A model generated the notes under the pieces. It was given only the letters and a program-made list of their open reading frames with translations. It made no database searches and had not been told where the DNA came from. A stretch of 10,302 bases of DNA. Source: Competibacteraceae bacterium UBA2792 (lineage in GTDB: Bacteria; Pseudomonadota; Gammaproteobacteria; Competibacterales; Competibacteraceae). Made by a program: the position numbers and the translations under genes. This document shows, one piece after another, positions 5,977 to 10,302 of the stretch (its first letter is position 1; each line of letters opens with the position of its first letter). Location of the stretch: contig DEHU01000041.1 of assembly GCA_002352125.1 (NCBI GenBank), forward strand, positions 5,656 to 15,957. Direction: 5' to 3'.

Positions 5977-6837
5977 TTAAATCCGGTTCAACAGCTCTGC
6001 CTTCTTGGCGGCGAACTCCTCGGCGCTGAGGATCCCCTTGGCGTGCAGGTCGGCCAGTCGCTCAAGCAAGGCAAAGATGTCGTCCCTGCTTGGCGGTGCG
6101 GGTGCATCGCTGGTATTCGACGGCGCGGCAGGCACAGGTTGCGGTACGCCATCCATCTCCACGACCGGTAGGCGGGCCACGTCCACCAAGCCGTACTGGC
6201 TGGAAAGCGTCAGCGACCCGCCCGTGCCCTGCTGCTGCGAGAACCCTCCGATCTGATGATCGAGCGTGTCGTAGATCGTCACGCGGCCACCGACCTCGAT
6301 CGCCAGTCGCTGGGCTTGGGCGAAGTAGGCGTAGCGCACGCCGTTCTGCGCGCCGGTGCTAGTCGGCCAGCGCAGGCTCGCGCCCCACCAGTCGCTGGAT
6401 TGGCCGGGTGCGGCCGGCACGAACAGGCTGACCGGTCCGACCGGTCCCGTGCCGGTCTGCTGCTGGTAAGCGCCGCTGTTCTGCGGTGGGTTGCCGCCGT
6501 AATTGCTTTGCTGCTGACCATAGCCGCCGCCTTGGCTCTGCGACTGGAAACTGCCGCCTTGAATCAGGTCGGGTTGGTTCGCCACCAAACTAGAAAGCTC
6601 GCTGCACAGGCCGTCAACCCGGTTTTTTAGCGCGTGGTTGAACATATCGGACACCATGGTCATCCCGCCCTGCATCCATTGGCCAGCGCCGCCGAATTCA
6701 AAGTGGTTGAACTGCGCCATCCCGCCCCGACCGTTAATGACGGCGTCGAGCATGTTCAAGACGGCGTCCGGACTGAAGCCATAGCGTTGGGCCAGCTCGT
6801 TGATGATCTGCTGGCCGGCGGGTGAAAGAAGTCGCAT
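5977..6837 (-). CDS. Gln/Gly-rich protein with C-terminal SHOCT domain
   Basis: A 286-residue protein without signal peptide or membrane segment. The N-terminus (1-90) is helical and includes AQRYGFSPDAVLNMLDAVI, then a Met/Gly/Phe-rich segment MAQFNHFEFGGAGQWMQGGM (40-59). Residues 95-130 are a low-complexity Gly/Gln/Asn/Ser linker. Residues 145-225 look like a beta-rich domain (VRYAYFAQAQRLAIEVGG; VTIYDTLDHQIGGFSQQQG). Residues 253-285 are a SHOCT motif (LLERLADLHAKGILSAEEFA), a short helical pair found at the ends of many bacterial proteins and thought to aid oligomerisation. I know no function for the whole protein. It is last in the minus-strand group, 141 bp after the AAA gene, so it may have its own promoter. 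The ATG at 6837 has only a weak GAGT-like site upstream. Confidence 0.82.
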   Translation of the reverse strand: MRLLSPAGQQIINELAQRYGFSPDAVLNMLDAVINGRGGMAQFNHFEFGGAGQWMQGGMTMVSDMFNHALKNRVDGLCSELSSLVANQPDLIQGGSFQSQSQGGGYGQQQSNYGGNPPQNSGAYQQQTGTGPVGPVSLFVPAAPGQSSDWWGASLRWPTSTGAQNGVRYAYFAQAQRLAIEVGGRVTIYDTLDHQIGGFSQQQGTGGSLTLSSQYGLVDVARLPVVEMDGVPQPVPAAPSNTSDAPAPPSRDDIFALLERLADLHAKGILSAEEFAAKKAELLNRI

Positions 6838-6978
6838 CGGGATAGATACTCGTCAGGATAGGGTGAGCGGAACGCGGTTTGAATCGCGTCATCTTATGAC
6901 AAGTTACATCGAGTTAAGTTGATTGACTGCGATACCACCAAAATCTACCCGATTTCTTTTAGCTAAACCTGCAAGCGG

Positions 6979-8532
6979 CTACGGCGCGAGCGTCTCCACC
7001 TCGAACCGCACCACCCGGCGTTGCTCCCGGCTGAACTCCACGCCGATCAGATGGATCGGTTGGCCCTCGGCGCGGTATTTGTCGGCATAACCCCGCTCCT
7101 TGATTTGCCGCAGGGCCTGGCCTTCGGGGACCAGTTCCACCACCTTGAACTCGAACAGATAAATCTGGCCGTTGAACCGCACCGCCAGGTCCAGACGACC
7201 CTGGCAACTGGTGTCCTCCGGCGTCATGTCCAGCCCCAGCGCGGCAAAGTAGGCATAGAACACGCTGGCGTAATAACCTTCGTAGCGGGCGATGGGATTA
7301 TTTCGATGCCAGTCGGCGGGGATGCCGGCGAAGAAGGCAGTGAACAGCCGCTCCAGCCCGGCGAAGTCGTTGGCCAGCAGGAGCCGGTACAGCGATTTGC
7401 GATGCTGAACGTCGGCCCGGTTCTCGGGGGTCCAGGCCGCCAGCAGCGCGATGTTCAAGCTTTGGTAGACCTCGTGGTTCGGATAGCGCAGCCGGTAGAA
7501 GTAGCTGCCGCTGATCTCTTCCTCCAGGTCGATGGTCAGATAGCCGGTTTGGAACAGCAGCGCTTCCGTCGAAATCCGGTCCACGTCGAAGGTCGACAGC
7601 AGCGCGGCGTCGGTTTCCAGTTGACCGAGGGCTGGCAGCCAGGTCTGGCGCTCGGTGAGCAAGTCGATCAGAAAGGTCGGCGTGCCGGTCTCGAACCACC
7701 AGGGCCGAAACTGGCGTTTTTCGAACAGCAACAGCACGTCGAAGGGGTTGTAAACCGCCTCGCCGGTCCAGTTATAGCCGTTGTACCAGCGGCGAATCCG
7801 CTCGCGATCCAGCCCGGCCAGCTCCGGGGCGAACACGGTATCGAGATCGGCGTCGGTGTAGCCGCAGATCGCGGAATAGCTGGCGTCTACGGTAATGTCG
7901 TTCAGGTTGTTCAACCCCGAGAACAAGCTCACCTTGCTGAACTTGCTGACCCCGGTGAGGAAAGCGAAGCGGATGTGGGCGTCCGAATCCTTGATCACCG
8001 AATACAAGTTCCGCAGTCCGTCACGGACGATCCGGGCCGTGTCGGGACGAGTCAGGTTGTCCAAAATCGGTTTGTCGTACTCGTCGACCAGCACGACCAC
8101 GCGCTGGGCGGTGGCGGCGTGAGCTTGGCGAATCAGTTCCGCGAAACAGCCTTCGATCCCCGGTTCGGTGCAACTCAGGCCCAAGGCAGCCTGATTGATA
8201 TGGAGTTGTTCCCGAATCTTGCGCTCCAGGTCTTCCAGACTTTGCACCACCCCGCCACCGAAGCTGAAACGGATGATCGGGTAGCGTTTCGCCCAGTCCC
8301 ATCGGTCGTGGACGAACAGGCCCCGAAACAGTGGCTCGTTACCGGCGAACAATTCGGCCAGGGTGTCGAGGAACAACGACTTGCCGAAACGGCGCGGGCG
8401 GGAGAGGAAATAATACTTGCCGGACTGGATCAGTTGCAGGGCGAAACCGGTCTTGTCGACGTAGTAGTAGTCGCTGTCTTCGCGAATCTCGCGAAAGGTT
8501 TGGATACCGATGGGCAGTTTCTTGCGGGCCAT
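6979..8532 (-). CDS. AAA-ATPase-like / PD-(D/E)XK nuclease-family protein (DUF1703 type)
   Basis: A 517-residue protein of the family that combines an N-terminal AAA-ATPase-like domain with a C-terminal PD-(D/E)XK nuclease-like domain. The opening IGIQTFREIREDSDYYYVDKT is the family signature. A Walker A-like loop SRPRRFGKSL is at 44-53, Walker B VVVLVDEYDKPI at 145-156 (D150, E151), and a sensor-like FLTGVSKFSKVS at 191-202. Near the C-terminus, E418 (RYEGYYASVFYAYF), D448 (GRLDLAV) and E461-K463 (LFEFKV) form a complete nuclease-type active-site pattern, so the enzyme looks intact. The length is normal for the family. Such genes are often present in many copies in one genome and their role is unknown; mobile-element or defence functions have been suggested. 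The ATG at 8532 lacks a clear ribosome site and lies 43 bp after the preceding gene. Confidence 0.93.
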   Translation of the reverse strand: MARKKLPIGIQTFREIREDSDYYYVDKTGFALQLIQSGKYYFLSRPRRFGKSLFLDTLAELFAGNEPLFRGLFVHDRWDWAKRYPIIRFSFGGGVVQSLEDLERKIREQLHINQAALGLSCTEPGIEGCFAELIRQAHAATAQRVVVLVDEYDKPILDNLTRPDTARIVRDGLRNLYSVIKDSDAHIRFAFLTGVSKFSKVSLFSGLNNLNDITVDASYSAICGYTDADLDTVFAPELAGLDRERIRRWYNGYNWTGEAVYNPFDVLLLFEKRQFRPWWFETGTPTFLIDLLTERQTWLPALGQLETDAALLSTFDVDRISTEALLFQTGYLTIDLEEEISGSYFYRLRYPNHEVYQSLNIALLAAWTPENRADVQHRKSLYRLLLANDFAGLERLFTAFFAGIPADWHRNNPIARYEGYYASVFYAYFAALGLDMTPEDTSCQGRLDLAVRFNGQIYLFEFKVVELVPEGQALRQIKERGYADKYRAEGQPIHLIGVEFSREQRRVVRFEVETLAP

Positions 8533-8575
8533 GAGCGGAGCCTGGGGAGAGGGATGCGCTTATTGTACGTTCCCT

Positions 8576-9037
8576 TTACCTGACCTTCGGCAGTGCGTTG
8601 CCGCTGACCGAATCGGTCGAGTTGATCGTGTTGGCCTTCAATGCCTTCTGCAATGCTGGAGGAACGCCCGGCGTCTCGGCCAAGTCCTTGAGTCCGCTCA
8701 GATGCAGCAGCGGGTTGTCGATGTCGATCCGGGTGGTGGCCAAGATCGGTTCGATGGTGCCGGTAACGATCTCTTTACGTGCGCCAGCTTGGGTTAGCAG
8801 CCATTGAAAATACAGGATCGCGTAGTGCGTTTTGGGGCCGAACACACCGTCTACTTGCAGGGGCGGCCCGAGGGGCGCGTCGCCGCGATCCTTGAATTTC
8901 TCCCGCAACAGATATTGCACCAGCAGCACGTCGTCCAGTTGGTTGGGGCACATCCCGCCTCGGCGGCCTTTATAACCCACGCTTTTGCTTACCGTATACA
9001 TGCGATGACCCGATTTGAGTATCACGGTTGCAGCCAT
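8576..9037 (-). CDS. Small protein with peptidoglycan-binding-like domain
   Basis: A 153-residue protein with no signal peptide. Residues 32-82 resemble a PG_binding_1 helical repeat: NQLDDVLLVQYLLREKF, then LQVDGVFGPKTHYAILYFQ, matching the LxVDGxFGPxTxxAxxxFQ signature. The remainder (90-153) is a tail of unknown fold with IDNPLLHLSGL. In other proteins this domain anchors cell-wall hydrolases to murein, but no catalytic domain is present here. The lack of an export signal leaves open a cytoplasmic role or secretion by a non-Sec route. GGGGAG lies 7 nt before the ATG at 9037, supporting this start. The gene is first in a same-direction run, 43 bp before the AAA/nuclease gene, so the two are probably co-transcribed. 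Confidence 0.78.
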   Translation of the reverse strand: MAATVILKSGHRMYTVSKSVGYKGRRGGMCPNQLDDVLLVQYLLREKFKDRGDAPLGPPLQVDGVFGPKTHYAILYFQWLLTQAGARKEIVTGTIEPILATTRIDIDNPLLHLSGLKDLAETPGVPPALQKALKANTINSTDSVSGNALPKVR

Positions 9038-9472
9038 ACGTTAACTCCCCGAGTTGGGATAGATCGATGTTTCTCGATAATCGAGCATAGACAATTCACG
9101 CTGCGGATTCCTACGCTAAGGAGCCGAGCGTGACGCTTCCGGTTTCGATGGATGCTGGGGTCGAAGCAGGGAAGGCGGATTGCCTTGGCCGTGGTCGTCC
9201 GCTCTCGCGCAAATCGATATTCCTACAGCACTCATCACCTCTTCTCCTACAATTCGCGAGTCGATACATACTGGGAAGGGACAATCCCTTCGGAGGAAAG
9301 CAATAAAGCGAAACATTCCTTTCCTGGACGTTTATTTCCCGGTGGCGAGAAAAAGGTTCAATCGGCCCGAAACAAGGGGCTGGCTACCGGATTGACGATG
9401 TCGTAACCCGTGGAACAAATTGGGAAACGAGGGAAGTATTCGATCTGGCAACTCAACCGAACGGTCACTTCT
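9038..9472. other. Intergenic stretch between divergent genes
   Basis: 435 bp with no gene I can support, and AT-richer than its surroundings. It must hold the promoter of the minus-strand group and that of the plus-strand gene at 9473. A candidate for the latter is TTGACG (9392-9397) with a poor -10, ACAAAT (9415-9420), at 17-nt spacing. It also contains a 7-bp perfect hairpin (9275-9291) and an AGGAAAG/CTTTCCT inverted repeat just after it. Short open frames of 66-84 codons cross it on both strands but show no domain or ribosome site. Confidence 0.5.
9275..9291. other. Small perfect hairpin
   Basis: GAAGGGA and TCCCTTC form a 7-bp stem with loop CAA, in the gap between divergent genes. An inverted repeat AGGAAAG...CTTTCCT with an 18-nt gap follows closely. 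They may be protein-binding or RNA structure elements; no function can be assigned. Confidence 0.4.
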
Positions 9473-10302
9473 ATGGACTTCGTCACCCGCTACCGCCAGC
9501 CTAGCCTCATCGACGCCCAGACCAGCCTCGTGCTGGTCTTCATGGCGTCCACCGAACTGACCGATGACCGGCAGACCAGCGCCACCGCGCCCGCCATCTT
9601 CTCCGGCCAGATCGCCCGACCGTTGATCTTTCGCAATATGCTGCTCGGGTTGCGGCAGACGGTGGAATCGCGCTTCTACCGGCCCGATCTGTGGCGTTTG
9701 CTGGACCCGGTCATCACCTCGGGGCATCGGCTGCTGCGGCTGGAATGTTTCTCCAGTTGCGCCAGCGTCTACGCTCGTGCCGATTTCACCGAAAATGCCT
9801 TCGCGGATGGTGCATTCAATCGCAGCGGCACCACCAACGTCGATTTCAACGGTGCTTTTCTCAATCATCTGGCCCAACTGCGGCCCGGTAAGCCGGCTCA
9901 TTTCGAAATGGGCGAACAGTCGATCAAGCTCCGGTCGCAGCGGGGCGAGGCGGTCGAGCACAAGGTCAAATTGCCGGAACGCTGGATCAAGGGCTTTCTC
10001 CAAGTGCAGGCGGTGCATCGCCAGGCTCGACCGCTGTTCGAGCTGGATCGCCTCACCGCCGGCCAGTTGCTCACCCGGATTCCCGCCAGCACCCGGGGCA
10101 CGCTGTTTTTGGTGCCAAAACGCCACAAGCCGGAGATTCTCCACCGCCAGCCCGCCGGTCAGGGCGGTTTCATCGCGGTCACCGACGGTCATCGGCTGCG
10201 GTTGCTGCAAGCCATCTTGCCGGATTTGCAAACGTTGCGCGTTTATCAAACCGAGGCGACCGGCGCCTCGCTGTGGGTAGCGGACACCGGCGCGGCCCAG
10301 TT
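9473..10302 (+). CDS. SWIM-zinc-finger-associated family protein (3' end cut by window edge)
   Basis: An open frame of at least 276 codons without a stop, running off the window. Three blocks recall the body of proteins annotated as SWIM zinc finger family: LDPVITSGHRLLRLECFSSC (77-96) followed by ASVYAR, then GTTNVDFN (119-126), and VEHKVKLPERWIKGFLQVQ (161-179). The SWIM motif itself (CxCx(n)CxH) is not in the visible part, so the family call rests on recollection of these blocks. The role is unknown; related genes often sit beside MoxR-type AAA and VWA-domain genes, which would lie to the right if present. The ATG at 9473 is chosen because MDFVTRYRQPS fits the family's start; a GTG at 9410 would add 21 residues. 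Neither has a strong ribosome site. No signal peptide or membrane segment is seen. Confidence 0.7.
   Translation, partial: MDFVTRYRQPSLIDAQTSLVLVFMASTELTDDRQTSATAPAIFSGQIARPLIFRNMLLGLRQTVESRFYRPDLWRLLDPVITSGHRLLRLECFSSCASVYARADFTENAFADGAFNRSGTTNVDFNGAFLNHLAQLRPGKPAHFEMGEQSIKLRSQRGEAVEHKVKLPERWIKGFLQVQAVHRQARPLFELDRLTAGQLLTRIPASTRGTLFLVPKRHKPEILHRQPAGQGGFIAVTDGHRLRLLQAILPDLQTLRVYQTEATGASLWVADTGAAQ

Noticed and set aside
7021..8583. 520-codon open frame on the plus strand
   Set aside because: It is antisense to the AAA/nuclease gene and has no recognisable motif, while the minus-strand reading shows both domains.
9116..9406. Short open frames (66-84 codons) on both strands of the 9038-9472 gap
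   Set aside because: No ribosome site, no domain and mutually overlapping; more likely chance frames in an intergenic region.

Overview
The window looks like chromosomal DNA of a GC-rich (roughly 58-60% by eye) proteobacterium, most likely a gammaproteobacterium. The pairing of an lldR/lut lactate locus with a class I polyhydroxyalkanoate synthase, plus a DUF1703-type AAA/nuclease gene, would fit a storage-polymer accumulator such as the Competibacter group. That assignment is inference; no marker gene is present.

Left part (1-2892): a divergent lactate-utilisation locus. On the minus strand, lutA (lldE) and lutB (lldF, cut by the window edge) overlap by an ATGA and encode Fe-S subunits of the L-lactate oxidation complex. 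On the plus strand, lldR encodes a FadR-type GntR repressor with an FCD ligand domain. Between them are two identical copies of an LldR/FadR-type operator (TGGTCTGACCA) exactly 55 bp apart. A good sigma70 promoter reading towards lutA lies between them, with its predicted start inside the proximal operator, so lactate-relieved repression can be read almost directly from the DNA.

Middle part (2893-5930): a 665-bp gene-poor stretch holds a perfect TATAAT promoter, an operator-like palindrome at its start point and what looks like the broken end of a HicB-like antitoxin gene. Then comes a complete phaC with an unusual Pro/Ala/Ser-rich N-terminal extension. After phaC there is a strong GC hairpin, followed by a remnant of a second, unrelated gene with an in-frame stop. 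Lactate oxidation yields pyruvate and hence acetyl-CoA, and phaC polymerises hydroxyacyl-CoA made from that pool, so the two loci may be metabolically linked; nothing shows that they are co-regulated.

Right part (5977-9037, minus strand): three same-direction genes, in transcription order a small protein with a peptidoglycan-binding-like fold (9037-8576), a 517-aa AAA-ATPase-like/PD-(D/E)XK protein (8532-6979), and a Gln/Gly-rich protein ending in a SHOCT helix pair (6837-5977). They are ordinary accessory genes of unproven function. A 435-bp intergenic stretch with small hairpins separates them from a plus-strand gene (9473 to the window end) that resembles the body of SWIM-zinc-finger-associated proteins. 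No tRNA, rRNA, CRISPR array, transposase or complete IS was seen. The best leads are the dual-operator lut promoter and the two decayed gene remnants flanking phaC.
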